NCBI RefSeq assembly: GCF_019679435.2
Contig: NZ_CP139781.1
Location: 1,364,001 to 1,428,000 of the forward strand
Length of the DNA: 64,000 bases
From: Actomonas aquatica
GTDB taxonomy: Bacteria; Verrucomicrobiota; Verrucomicrobiia; Opitutales; Opitutaceae
Reading direction: 5' to 3'
In this document: positions 25,301 through 33,537 of the stretch, one piece after another
Layout: each line of letters starts with the position of its first letter
Position numbering within the stretch: position 1 is the stretch's first letter
Notes under the pieces: model-generated
What the model saw: the letters and a program-made list of their open reading frames with translations, nothing else
What the model was told of the DNA's origin: nothing
Databases searched by the model: none
Made by a program: the position numbers and the translations under genes

Positions 25301-28300
25301 TGCCCGTCCAGATCCGCAACCGCTACGGCCGTCTCCTCGCCACCGAAACCACCGACGCCGAGGGCAAGGTCACCTTCAACGCCCTCCCCGGCTACGCCGA
25401 TTACTTCCTCACCGTCGACGCTCCCGGCTTCACCCCGGTCCGGCGTCGCCTCGCCGCCGCCGACGCCACCCTTTCCGAGAGCCTCGATACCGCCGCCACC
25501 CACGATGTCACCCAGGACGTCGTGCTCCTGCCGCGCCCCACGCTCCACACCACCGGCGTGCCCCACGATCGCTGGGGCATGTTCCTGCCCACCGTCTCCC
25601 GCTCGGGCGACGTCAACGCCGAGGACGGCATCAAGACCTTCGACTTCTTCGCCGCCGCCGACGCCCTCACCACCACCTGGAAAGTCGAAGTCACCCCCTA
25701 CCAACTTAACCTCACCCTGCCCGGCTTCGACAACGGCCTCGGCACCACGCCCGCGGACGACACCCTCACCGGTCCCGACCCCATCGTCGCCGCTTACCTC
25801 ATCGACGAACGCCGCTTCCAAAAAGACGGCTTCAGCGGCGGCACTGATCCCCTCGAAGGCGAAGAACTCTTCGCCATCCCCGCCGACGACGAACCCACCG
25901 ACCTCGCCGCCATCGTCAAAGCGACCACCCAAATCCAAAGCGAGCAGGACGGCTCCTTTGTATCCACCAGCCAACAACGCCGCGTCTTCGTTGACCCCGC
26001 CGATTCGATCAAGATCGATGCCACCTCCGGCCGCACCGTCGTGACCGGCAAGATGCCGCTCTGGGATCTGCCCCCCGGCGAGTTTGATCCCGTGATCGTG
26101 CTCCAAACCCAGCGTGGTGCCTTCCTCGCCTACGATGTCGCTTACACCGGCGACGATGCCCCCAAACGCCTCCGCGGCCCCGAGCTCCCGCCGTGGTTCG
26201 CCAACCTCCTCGATCTGCTCGGCATCGCGTCCGGTATCGCCGGCACTCAGGGCCGCGTGCAGGAAGCCCTCAAAGACTACGTGCCCGAGGATAAATTTAT
26301 CCCGCTACCCGACTTCTCGATGACCATCACCGTCGACAAGGACGATCCCGAGAAGGAGGAGGGTTACCTCAAATACGCCCTCAAACTTGGCATGAGCGAA
26401 GAGGTGGGCCAGGAGAGCAAAGCGGCCGGTCTGCTCTCTTACGGTCCAGGTTTCCTTGGCGTTAAACTCGAAGCCTCCGCCGAACTCGCCACCAACGGGC
26501 GCGAAAACACCACCGCCTTCACCCTCGCGGCCAGCGCCTCCAAAGAAAGCCTTATTGACGAAGACTACGGCACCAAGATCGCGCCCATCGGCGGCTCCAA
26601 GGTCAGCTTCGAAGATCCCCGCGGCGGCGTCTCCACCACCGCCTCCACCAACTATCCGGGCGGCGACGACGCCGACCCGCTCAAATTTCAACTCACCGCC
26701 ACCGCCGGCGCCGGCGTTGCGGCCAAGGTCTCCGCCAACCTCAACCAATACGCCCGCCCCATTCCCTACGCCGGCCCCGTCATCGGCATCCTCGGCGACA
26801 CCGGCATCGCCTCTCTCGACGCCGCCATCTTGGGCCGCATCGCCGCCTCCCAAACCTACACCATCAAGACCGAGTTCCCGCGCTCCCGCAAAGTGAGCAC
26901 GCGCCCGCGCGACGAAGCCGTGCCTCGCTCCAGTTTCCTCGGTGAAACCGTCACCGCCGAGACCGAGTTCTGCCTCGGTGTCGGCTTCGGCACCGAACTC
27001 ACCCTCTCCAGCCAAATTGGCACCCAGAATTTTAACGTGTTCTCCGGCAACGCCAAGATCGCCTTCGATGTCGGCGGCGGTGGCTGTGGCGTTTCCGACA
27101 AGCTCGGCACCATGGAGATGAAGCTCAACCCGCTCGGCGGCTGGCCGCTCATCACCGAGATCAGCGGCGAAGTTTCCGTCAAAGCCGAGGCCTCCGCCGG
27201 CGCCGGCCTCGCTCAGATGAAGGGCGAATGGACCCTCGCCAAGGCCGATTTCAAGGTGCAGTTTGGCACCGAGACCGTCGTCACCCACTACCCGGTGCAG
27301 GCCGTGTATTCACTTTCCGGCGACGTCGCCGCCGGCGAAGGCCTGTTCGTCGACGCCGGCCCCGAAATCGTCGGCGGCCTCGCCCCCGCCGCGACCTTCA
27401 ACGTCAACGGCGACCTCACCGACTCCTTCGCCTTCACCACCTTCGACGAGACGTCCGGCCAGTTTGTCCTCCGCATCGCCGGCCGCACCGGCGAGCACAG
27501 TTGGTCCGACCCACTCGACATCGCCCTCGCCCCGCAGATTGGTGCCTCCACCAGCCTCGTGCTGGGGGACGGCCGCACCCTCATCGTTTACGCCACCCTC
27601 GTCGACGGCCATGACCCCTACGATCCCTACGCCGACCACCAAATCTTCAGCCGCCTCATCGAAACCGACGGCACCGTCGGCCCCCAAACCTCCGTAGCCT
27701 ACCTCAACAACCCGGTCACTCAACTCGCCCTCGCCCAGTCTGGCAGTCGCGTGGAACTCCACACCAAGGCCCCCGCCACCGATGGTAGCCAGCACTACTG
27801 GCAGATGTTCCTCACGCCCTTCGATCCCACCACCGCCACCTGGGACAGCACTCAATTCCGCGTCAACGAATCCGAAGACTTCGCCCTCTCACTCACCTCC
27901 GGCGGCCCCAGCGGAGCCGACGAAATCCTCCTGCACTGGGTGACCACCTCCGGCACTTGGAAATGGCTGCGCTCGACCGACTCCACGCCCCAAACCGTCA
28001 CCGGCACCTTCGCCGCCCCGCCCGCCAGCTGGGCCACCGCATCCTTCTACGAACTCGTCGCCCCTGCCACCGACGGCCGCCTCCTGCGCTTCGGCCAAAC
28101 CGCCCTCACCGGCGCGCCCAGCGAACGCGACACCCCGCTCACCACCGGTCGCTCCACCGTCGAAGTGGGTCTCACCCAACAATCGGTCACCGCCGAGGGC
28201 GGCTACCTCCTCGCTTGGGTCGAACAGGTCGGCTCCCACCGCGAACTCTTCTACCTGACCTACGCGCCCGACGGCACGCCCACCATCGATCCAACGCCAG

Positions 28301-29382
28301 TGACCGCCAACACCGTCGGTCGCTACTCCGATCTGCGCCTCACCCGTCAGAACGCCACCGCCGCCTACATCTTCGCCCGCTTCGATCACAACGACGTGCA
28401 CAACCTGCGCACCTTCGAAATCGATCTGCTCGACGGCCTCGCCGACAACGATGCCGACGCCGACGGCCTCCCTGATCCGGCCGAGCTGCTCATCATCGAC
28501 GCGGACACGACCGACGGCATTGAACTCATCGACCAAGTCCTCGCCGGGGACGACTTCGACAGCGATGGCTTCACCAACGGCGAAGAAATCCTCGCCGGTT
28601 CCGATCCCGCCAACCCGTTCTCCACACCCGCGCCGCCCGGCCCGCCCGTGGTCAGCCTCGTCGCTATCGACGCCGTCGCCGGCGAAGGCCTCTCCGGCAC
28701 CGCCAGCTTCACCGTGCAACGCACGGAAAATCTTCTGGCCGACCTGCCCATCAGCCTCACCTACAGCGGCACGTCATTGCTCGACACCGACTACAGCACC
28801 AGCCCCAGCGCCCCCACGCTCGCCGCTGGCTCGGCCTCGACCGAGGTGACGCTCACCCCGCTGGCCGACGACCTCGCCGAGGGCCCGGAAACCATCACCG
28901 TCACGCTCGACCCATCCGCCGACTACGAGCTCGGCACCACCACCAGCCTCACCCTCAATCTCGCCGACCTGCCCATCCAGCAATGGCGCCTCGATCAGTT
29001 TGGGGCCGAGGCCAACACCACCGCCGCTGCCGCCACCAGCGACGCCGATGGCGACGGCATCATTAACCTCCTCGAATACGTCTTCTTCCTCGATCCCGTC
29101 TCCCCCGATGGCCCCGGCGGCCTCGAGCTCGCCCTCGCCCCCCTCGATGGGACGACGTATCTGGAGATCCACTACACTCGCAACCCCGCCGCCACCGACG
29201 TGATCGCCACCCTGGAAGGCTCCGCCGACCTCACCACCTTTACCGAAGTCGCGACGGAGTTCACCGAAGTGTCTACCACCACCAACCCCGATGGATCGGA
29301 GACGGTCGTCCTCCGCAGCACGGCTCCCTTCCAGGACCTAACCGCCCGCTTCTTCCGCCTCCAGCTCGAGCTGATGCCCTAG
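22309..29382 (+). CDS. very large secreted protein with carboxypeptidase-regulatory-like and Calx-beta regions
   Basis: 2357 residues. A signal peptide (about 1-36) is followed by several Ig-like/CarboxypepD_reg-like modules (for example 37-115: LRGQLRHEFLDNIPVAGARIELAD with DALGYFVSTAFYAGDEV). Beta-rich repeats lead into a long middle region (about 1300-1700) of low similarity. Calcium-binding loops DNDADADGLPDPAE (about 2045) and DDFDSDGFTNGEE (about 2084) precede a Calx-beta-like domain (about 2110-2225). The end has another DADGDGIINLLEY loop. It should be exported and may be surface-attached or a matrix protein. No cleavage or anchor motif is obvious at the C-terminus. A dispersed repeat begins right at its stop codon. 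Confidence 0.85.
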   Translation: MFAYALYKGGLVVSSPLRNGLLTSLAFLVLAPVLSADRLRGQLRHEFLDNIPVAGARIELADATDPTQTDVVESDALGYFVSTAFYAGDEVNVTATHPAYQQETPTVTLASDDHFESILMTPLGEVTTDYHNIIIQVAGAVAQLPLAGVPVEITRWSADNTLLSTDQVETDAKGVAVLRGARSGFYEFKLNDSSLPDTDRRARYEDYATPLLQRVEITQDHFMNVFLKPLEQDLKVRVTGYDFVKKEGDAPLENVLVEIRGLDPADHDIEVLHPRSDFTVLFDAGTAGGSGSGSSVDPTLFYLQNGEVVFQGLPPVAYEVKVSRFGYITQRILLEPDSVTGLLPNSYDVPLEVSLPAEGHAVDILVDFPHHVSATFDQNGLFAGSGVTGLGLKVRVVGIEGTNTDGLSYEAYTGQNLNGETYAPFYEPFLSGRYRVFVDGLSGETNFEYNETFDYYSPVGYDYDLASTGATIIEVPVGRTETTPEFHRFTVDLETPLVPIRGQLLAAESIEPDSRQPIFRPYTDQTIELVPGPAERNLADPSAAAVTVTTDAQGYFGAELLPGLYGIRLPGMDDYFGDEVIVHVGEATRPNNANRTTTYEWPLAEAFPEVPGAVSLQAHSYFELNGLPIHAGRDQFLELRVRREHYIIEAYGTENTDFNRKVVAVTGTGFPIEADYSPTLANQTTITLLGADGDVTTTIEPEPPGSFYNPLYARWDNLAPGDYTGVTATIPGHDFSAEYFGAKTLFDWPTPGSAPDLTQAALFDVVNFPNNEFPWEPLTPVQTGGFEIVMTPYEAATYSVYQWEERTVDGETVGEYVFQYDTSEGFMTETTVAPGYFGGYPSLGGPVTAIWSNGLDDQGNSYRVRLTPGGRLNLEGPSATPETAMPSLSYTLLIDGVAATDSATAINDVEYTLSNSGTTILTGTPLPGLTESPNVYKASSDNYSEQYQSSIRVLTDAASPTLGITVGLEPGMEVTATLRDQTPTGLSQTPIDIPAANLPVQIRNRYGRLLATETTDAEGKVTFNALPGYADYFLTVDAPGFTPVRRRLAAADATLSESLDTAATHDVTQDVVLLPRPTLHTTGVPHDRWGMFLPTVSRSGDVNAEDGIKTFDFFAAADALTTTWKVEVTPYQLNLTLPGFDNGLGTTPADDTLTGPDPIVAAYLIDERRFQKDGFSGGTDPLEGEELFAIPADDEPTDLAAIVKATTQIQSEQDGSFVSTSQQRRVFVDPADSIKIDATSGRTVVTGKMPLWDLPPGEFDPVIVLQTQRGAFLAYDVAYTGDDAPKRLRGPELPPWFANLLDLLGIASGIAGTQGRVQEALKDYVPEDKFIPLPDFSMTITVDKDDPEKEEGYLKYALKLGMSEEVGQESKAAGLLSYGPGFLGVKLEASAELATNGRENTTAFTLAASASKESLIDEDYGTKIAPIGGSKVSFEDPRGGVSTTASTNYPGGDDADPLKFQLTATAGAGVAAKVSANLNQYARPIPYAGPVIGILGDTGIASLDAAILGRIAASQTYTIKTEFPRSRKVSTRPRDEAVPRSSFLGETVTAETEFCLGVGFGTELTLSSQIGTQNFNVFSGNAKIAFDVGGGGCGVSDKLGTMEMKLNPLGGWPLITEISGEVSVKAEASAGAGLAQMKGEWTLAKADFKVQFGTETVVTHYPVQAVYSLSGDVAAGEGLFVDAGPEIVGGLAPAATFNVNGDLTDSFAFTTFDETSGQFVLRIAGRTGEHSWSDPLDIALAPQIGASTSLVLGDGRTLIVYATLVDGHDPYDPYADHQIFSRLIETDGTVGPQTSVAYLNNPVTQLALAQSGSRVELHTKAPATDGSQHYWQMFLTPFDPTTATWDSTQFRVNESEDFALSLTSGGPSGADEILLHWVTTSGTWKWLRSTDSTPQTVTGTFAAPPASWATASFYELVAPATDGRLLRFGQTALTGAPSERDTPLTTGRSTVEVGLTQQSVTAEGGYLLAWVEQVGSHRELFYLTYAPDGTPTIDPTPVTANTVGRYSDLRLTRQNATAAYIFARFDHNDVHNLRTFEIDLLDGLADNDADADGLPDPAELLIIDADTTDGIELIDQVLAGDDFDSDGFTNGEEILAGSDPANPFSTPAPPGPPVVSLVAIDAVAGEGLSGTASFTVQRTENLLADLPISLTYSGTSLLDTDYSTSPSAPTLAAGSASTEVTLTPLADDLAEGPETITVTLDPSADYELGTTTSLTLNLADLPIQQWRLDQFGAEANTTAAAATSDADGDGIINLLEYVFFLDPVSPDGPGGLELALAPLDGTTYLEIHYTRNPAATDVIATLEGSADLTTFTEVATEFTEVSTTTNPDGSETVVLRSTAPFQDLTARFFRLQLELMP

Positions 29383-29419
29383 GGCCACGCTTTCACCTCC
29401 GGCTCAAGCGCAGCTACGT
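29382..29419. repeat. GGGCCACGCTTTCACCTCCGGCTCAAGC element
   Basis: This 38-bp stretch is the reverse complement of copies at 53853-53891 and 54545-54582 (GTAGCTGCGCTTGAGCCGGA then GGTGAAAGCGTGGCCCGA). It touches the stop codon of the large secreted protein gene. Confidence 0.8.
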
Positions 29420-29450
29420 GTCGGGGCACAAGGCATCTGGCCCCACACAC

Positions 29451-29482
29451 AAAAAAGCCCGGCCAACCTTGGCCGGGCTTTG
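29451..29482. terminator. bidirectional rho-independent terminator
   Basis: GCCCGGCCAA pairs with TTGGCCGGGC around a 2-nt loop (ACCT centre), flanked by AAAAAA on the left and TTTG on the right. The run of T on the minus strand makes it best for ending the PEP-CTERM transcript. It could also stop plus-strand transcripts. Confidence 0.85.
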
Positions 29483-29490
29483 CCTTAAAA

Positions 29491-30249
29491 TCAGGCGGCC
29501 AACTGGCTGCGTCGCCGCCGCCAACCGGCCCATCCCAGCACCCCGCAACCAAAGATCAGCGCATACGTCCCCGGCTCCGGCACCGCCGAAGTGGCGATTC
29601 TCACCGAATTGACCGTAAACCAAGCCGAATAGTTTTCCGGGCTGCCGTCTCCGTTGGTGTAGAATTGCAACTGCAACCAATCATCCCCCGAAAAGGGACT
29701 GCTGTAGGTTCCGGTGAAATCGCTGAAGTAAGTCGCCACATCCGAGTCGAGGTTACCCTCGCTGAAATCCGGGAACGGAGACCCAGAAACATTCGCGCGG
29801 ATGGATACCAAATCCGTGCCCCCCAGGGAGTTTAGTCCAATATCACCGGTATAAAGGGGATCCTCCCCGCCTGATTCCGTTTCGTCCGTGGCCTCGAACG
29901 TCAGCCCGGGAGACCCGGTCACGTTGAGTTTGGAGAACGTAGCGTCGCCAGATGGCGTAATATACGAGCCCGCCAAACCCGTGCCCGAGATGGAGGACCA
30001 GATGTCCGTTTCAGACGACAAGGTGGTTTCGTAGTAGGGAGAGCCCTGGTAACTGCCCGCCGACCCATAATCCGTCGCCGACCGCGATCCATCGGTCGTG
30101 AAGATGAAGGTGTAACTGGCCCCACTGGTGTAACCTTCTGCAGTGGAGTTCGCGGTGGCCGTGATGGTGAAGGTGACCTGAGCCGACAAAAACGTGGTGC
30201 CGAGCACACACGTGAGCAGAGCCAAAAGTGGCAATCGTTTGGGAATCAT
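29491..30249 (-). CDS. PEP-CTERM sorting domain protein
   Basis: 252 residues from ATG 30249. A signal peptide (MIPKRLPLLALLTCVLGTTFLSA) is followed by a beta-rich body with many Gly, Ser and Thr. The C-terminus VPEPGTYALIFGCGVLGWAGWRRRR is a textbook PEP-CTERM: the VPEP motif, a hydrophobic span and a basic tail. It would be processed by an exosortase (EpsH) and released to the cell surface or polysaccharide matrix. No exosortase is in the window. The body has no recognised enzymatic motif. Confidence 0.92.
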   Translation of the reverse strand: MIPKRLPLLALLTCVLGTTFLSAQVTFTITATANSTAEGYTSGASYTFIFTTDGSRSATDYGSAGSYQGSPYYETTLSSETDIWSSISGTGLAGSYITPSGDATFSKLNVTGSPGLTFEATDETESGGEDPLYTGDIGLNSLGGTDLVSIRANVSGSPFPDFSEGNLDSDVATYFSDFTGTYSSPFSGDDWLQLQFYTNGDGSPENYSAWFTVNSVRIATSAVPEPGTYALIFGCGVLGWAGWRRRRSQLAA

Positions 30250-30402
30250 GAGCGTTTGGGATAGAGGTGGATTCACGTGACCTAACGCCCCCCAAAGCGA
30301 AATCCCCCCAAACGATGGGCCATCCCCTACCCAATTTCCCCCTCCCCGTTCCGCCCCCCTTCGAAAATCAAGAATCCAAAATCAAAAATCCCCTCATCCC
30401 GA

Positions 30403-30939
30403 TCATCCCAGCTTCCCCTCGCCCACCAACCGCCACCACAGCAACCGGAACGCGGGCGCGAAGGCCTCCGGCTCCGCCTCAATCGCCGCGCTCACTTCGC
30501 CCACGCCCCACCAGCGCCCTTCGTCGATTTCCGCCGGATGCAGTTCAAACGGTCCTTCGTGCTCCAAATGGTAAACCCACACGAACTCCCAGCCCGTCGC
30601 CTCCGAGGGACGTTCGTAGATCCAGCGCTTCGGCGGAAACGACACCGTCACCCCGATCTCCTCCTCCAGCTCCCGCACCGCCGCCACATCGTAATCCTCC
30701 CCGGCATCGAGATGCCCGGAACACGAGGAGTCCCAACATCCCGGGGCCATGTCCTTCGCCATCGAGCGTTTTTGCAAAAACACCTCACCTGCGCGGTTAA
30801 ACACCAGCACGTGAATCGCCCGATGCCACAACCCCTGCGTATGCACCGCCTTGCGCGTGGCCTGCCCGATCACCTCATCCTCGGCATTCACCACATCAAA
30901 AACCTCGTCGTCACGCTGGGCCTTTACTTCGTCACTCAT
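30403..30939 (-). CDS. Nudix hydrolase, YfcD/IPP isomerase-like
   Basis: 178 residues. EVFDVVNAEDEVIGQATRKAVHTQGLWHRAIHVLVFN is the N-terminal signature shared by YfcD-type Nudix proteins and IPP isomerase. The Nudix box GHLDAGEDYDVAAVRELEEEIGV matches Gx5Ex7REUxEExGU. The Cys-Ser pair of isomerases is partly present (CWDSSCSGH). It is therefore a hydrolase or an isomerase-like paralogue. The start sits 38 bp from the next gene on the opposite strand, so the two share a promoter region. Confidence 0.9.
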   Translation of the reverse strand: MSDEVKAQRDDEVFDVVNAEDEVIGQATRKAVHTQGLWHRAIHVLVFNRAGEVFLQKRSMAKDMAPGCWDSSCSGHLDAGEDYDVAAVRELEEEIGVTVSFPPKRWIYERPSEATGWEFVWVYHLEHEGPFELHPAEIDEGRWWGVGEVSAAIEAEPEAFAPAFRLLWWRLVGEGKLG

Positions 30940-30977
30940 GTGTGCCCCCTTCGTGAGCCAAATCCCTTTTCTCCGCC

Positions 30978-31451
30978 ATGCCCAAAATCGATGTAAACCA
31001 AGTCGCCGATATCCTGAAACGTAACGAAGTTGATCCCAAGCTGCTCAACCAAATCGTCTCGGAAATCAACGCCGTCCTGGAGCAGGAGGCCGGTGAGGAG
31101 AAGCCGCCGCCCGTCAAAAAGCAGTGGTGCATTCTGGTGTCCGATCCGGAGGGCAAACTCCCCGAGGACGCCGACTTCGCCGGCTGGGTCGTGCAGATCC
31201 CCGAGGGCGAAAGCCCCGCCTCCACCCAAGAGCGCATCAACCGCGCCGCCTACGATTTTAACGCCACCAAACGTGGTCGTCTCCTCCCGGCCACCACCGT
31301 CGGCGAGGCCCTCGAAAACGTCGCCGCCAAACACTTCAAGGAAGCCGGCATGTGGGTCAAAACCAAGGAACCGGTGCTCATGCTCCGCACCGACAACAAG
31401 ATCCCGACCGAGAAGACCGACAAAGACGCCCGCCGCGGCAACCTCGGCTAA
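30978..31451 (+). CDS. conserved cytoplasmic protein, function unknown
   Basis: 157 residues. The N-terminal 45 residues (VDPKLLNQIVSEINAVLEQEAGEEK) look helical. The rest begins KKQWCILVSDPEGKLPEDADFAGWVVQIPEGES and resembles a small beta/alpha fold. There is no signal peptide or membrane segment. I do not recognise a characterised family. The codon usage matches the core genes, so a recent transfer is unlikely. Confidence 0.72.
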   Translation: MPKIDVNQVADILKRNEVDPKLLNQIVSEINAVLEQEAGEEKPPPVKKQWCILVSDPEGKLPEDADFAGWVVQIPEGESPASTQERINRAAYDFNATKRGRLLPATTVGEALENVAAKHFKEAGMWVKTKEPVLMLRTDNKIPTEKTDKDARRGNLG

Positions 31452-31526
31452 GCGCCTAAACGTGTCGGGTTCGACTTCGGGTCGAGCCGCGACCGTCACC
31501 CGACCGTCGCCCGACCACCGCTGCTC

Positions 31527-32075
31527 TCACTCCACGTCTTCCAAGCCGGCGTAGTCATGCACGCGGAAACCGCGTGCTTCCACCGCCGCCTTGAGCGCGG
31601 CCAGGTCGAGCTTGTCGCCCAGCTTGATGCCGAGTTCGGCGAATCCGCCCTGCTTCAACTCGAGCGCGTATTGCACATCGTCGCGGAAGGAGCGCACCGA
31701 CGTCTCGTCGTAGGGATACATCGGATACACCTCGCGCAGCACACCGTCGTTGGTGAAGAAACCGATGTCCAGCGCCGTCGGCGTATTGCGCATCCAGAAA
31801 CTCAACACCTGCGGTTCGCGGTAGAGAAACAACATGCCCTGGCGGTCCGTCAGGTCGGTGCGCCCCATCAGCCCCCGCTGCATCTCGGTCATGCGCATGG
31901 CGAGCTGCATATCCACCGTCGTATCCCCCACCGAGATCGAAAACCAATCCTGCACCGTCTTCGGTGCCACGGTCTCGGACTCCTTCGTTTGGCCACAGGC
32001 CGTCAACATGAAGGACGCCAAAAGGGCCAGGCCCACACTCCATCGCCACGAAACCGGATTTGCGTTTTTCATCAA
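31527..32075 (-). CDS. DUF192 lipoprotein
   Basis: 182 residues. A lipoprotein signal (MMKNANPVSWRWSVGLALLASFMLTAC) with lipobox LTAC precedes the DUF192 core: MRMTEMQRGLMGRTDLTDRQGMLFLY, SFWMRNTPTALDIGFF and DVQYALELKQGGF. The family is a compact beta-barrel with no settled function; it is exported in many bacteria. It is divergent from the M24 peptidase gene, with 54 bp between them. Confidence 0.9.
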   Translation of the reverse strand: MMKNANPVSWRWSVGLALLASFMLTACGQTKESETVAPKTVQDWFSISVGDTTVDMQLAMRMTEMQRGLMGRTDLTDRQGMLFLYREPQVLSFWMRNTPTALDIGFFTNDGVLREVYPMYPYDETSVRSFRDDVQYALELKQGGFAELGIKLGDKLDLAALKAAVEARGFRVHDYAGLEDVE

Positions 32076-32129
32076 CGCGTTGGCTAATCGGCCCCAGTTC
32101 GAAATTCAACCTCCATACCATTCCCTCCC

Positions 32130-33254
32130 GTGCCAAAATCCGCGCTTCTTTTCTTCGACGAAACCCTCCGCTCCCTCGACCTCCGCTACTTCTGCGGCTT
32201 CGAGGTGCATGACCCGTTCATTGCCGTCCAGGTCGGCAGCAAACGCATCGGCGTGCTCAACGCCCTCGAATACGGCCGCGCCCTCAAAGAGTCGTCCTTC
32301 GACCAAATCATCCCGCTCGAAGAACTGACCGCCGCCGCCCAGGAAGCCGGCGTCGAACAGCCCGGCCCCTCCGATCACATCGCCGCCCTCGCCAAGCGCC
32401 TCAAAATCGCCTCCTTCGACGTGCCGGAGGATTTCCCGTCTGCCATTCTGGTGAAGCTCCTCGATATGGGCATCGACCTGCAGATCATCGACGGTGCCGT
32501 CTTCCCCGACCGCGAGATCAAGTCCGACGACGAAGCCAAATGGATCCGCGAAGGCAACCGCTGCGCCTCCGCCGGTTTCGCCGCCGCCGAGGCCATGCTG
32601 CGCGCCTCCGAAATCAAAGGCCGCCGCCTCGTTTACAAGGGCAAGACGCTCACCAGCGAGATGGTGCGCACCGCCATCCAAACCGCCTGTATCGCCGCCG
32701 GCGGTTTCCCGGCCGACGCCATCGTGGCCGGCGGTGACCAGGGTTGTGACCCGCACTGCCGCGGCTCCGGACCGCTCCGTCCGCACGACCTCATCATTCT
32801 CGATATCTTCCCGCGCATGTTCAAAACCGGTTACTGGGGCGACATGACCCGCACCTTCCTGCGTGGCGAACCCAGCGACGTCCAACGCGACCTCGTCGCC
32901 GCCGTCGCCAAGGCCCAAAAGGCCGCCACCAAAGCCATCAAGGCCGGCGTCTACGCCGACTCCGTGCACGCCGAGTCCAACCGCGTCTTCGATGAACTCG
33001 GCTACAAAACCGAACGCACCGCCGAAGGCGCCGTCGGCTTCTTCCACGGCACCGGTCATGGCCTCGGTCTCGCCATTCACGAATCCCCCCGCCTCGGCTC
33101 CGTGCACCGCAAGCTCAAGAAGGGCATGGTCGTCACGGTCGAACCGGGCCTCTACTACCCGGGCTTGGGCGGCTGCCGCATCGAGGACGTCGTCCAAGTC
33201 ACCGACGCCAAACCCAAGAAGCTCTCCAGCTTCCACTACAACTGGGTCTTCTAA
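32130..33254 (+). CDS. M24 family metallopeptidase (Xaa-Pro aminopeptidase type)
   Basis: 374 residues from GTG 32130. The first part (1-150) is a creatinase-type N-terminal domain. The pita-bread catalytic domain follows, with the five metal ligands: Asp in DLIILDIFPRM, Asp in YWGDMTRTF, His in FHGTGHGLGLAIHE, and Glu in VTVEPGLYYPG and CRIEDVVQVTD. The dimetal peptidase removes N-terminal residues, typically before proline. It has no signal peptide and should be cytoplasmic. The downstream spacer is packed with hairpins. Confidence 0.92.
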   Translation: MPKSALLFFDETLRSLDLRYFCGFEVHDPFIAVQVGSKRIGVLNALEYGRALKESSFDQIIPLEELTAAAQEAGVEQPGPSDHIAALAKRLKIASFDVPEDFPSAILVKLLDMGIDLQIIDGAVFPDREIKSDDEAKWIREGNRCASAGFAAAEAMLRASEIKGRRLVYKGKTLTSEMVRTAIQTACIAAGGFPADAIVAGGDQGCDPHCRGSGPLRPHDLIILDIFPRMFKTGYWGDMTRTFLRGEPSDVQRDLVAAVAKAQKAATKAIKAGVYADSVHAESNRVFDELGYKTERTAEGAVGFFHGTGHGLGLAIHESPRLGSVHRKLKKGMVVTVEPGLYYPGLGGCRIEDVVQVTDAKPKKLSSFHYNWVF

Positions 33255-33537
33255 GGCAAGTAGTCCCGCGAACGCGGCGATCTCGCCCGCTCCCCCTGCC
33301 CCTCAGCCCGTCACCCACCGTGGCCGAGGCTTCCAGCCTCGGCTAACCTGCCGCGTGGGATCGCCGACGCCCCCGTCGGCATCCCCTACGACGAACGCGG
33401 GCGACACGCCCGCGGCTACATCCCCGTCCGAGTGTGTAGCAGCGGCCGTCTCGGCCGCTCCGACCTGCCCCTCGGCCCGCCACCCATCGTGGCCGAGGCT
33501 TCCAGCCTCGGCTAACCTGCCTCTCGGCCAGCCCCTC
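33255..33537. repeat. cluster of five to six different GC-rich hairpins
   Basis: This 283-bp spacer holds GGCCGAGGCTTCCAGCCTCG at 33322 and again at 33491, GCCGACGCCCCCGTCGGC at about 33363-33380, CGCGGGCGACACGCCCGCG at 33396-33414, and AGCGGCCGTCTCGGCCGCT at 33441-33459. Each is a separate inverted repeat with a small loop. The spacer is convergent between the M24 and CorA genes. Confidence 0.85.
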
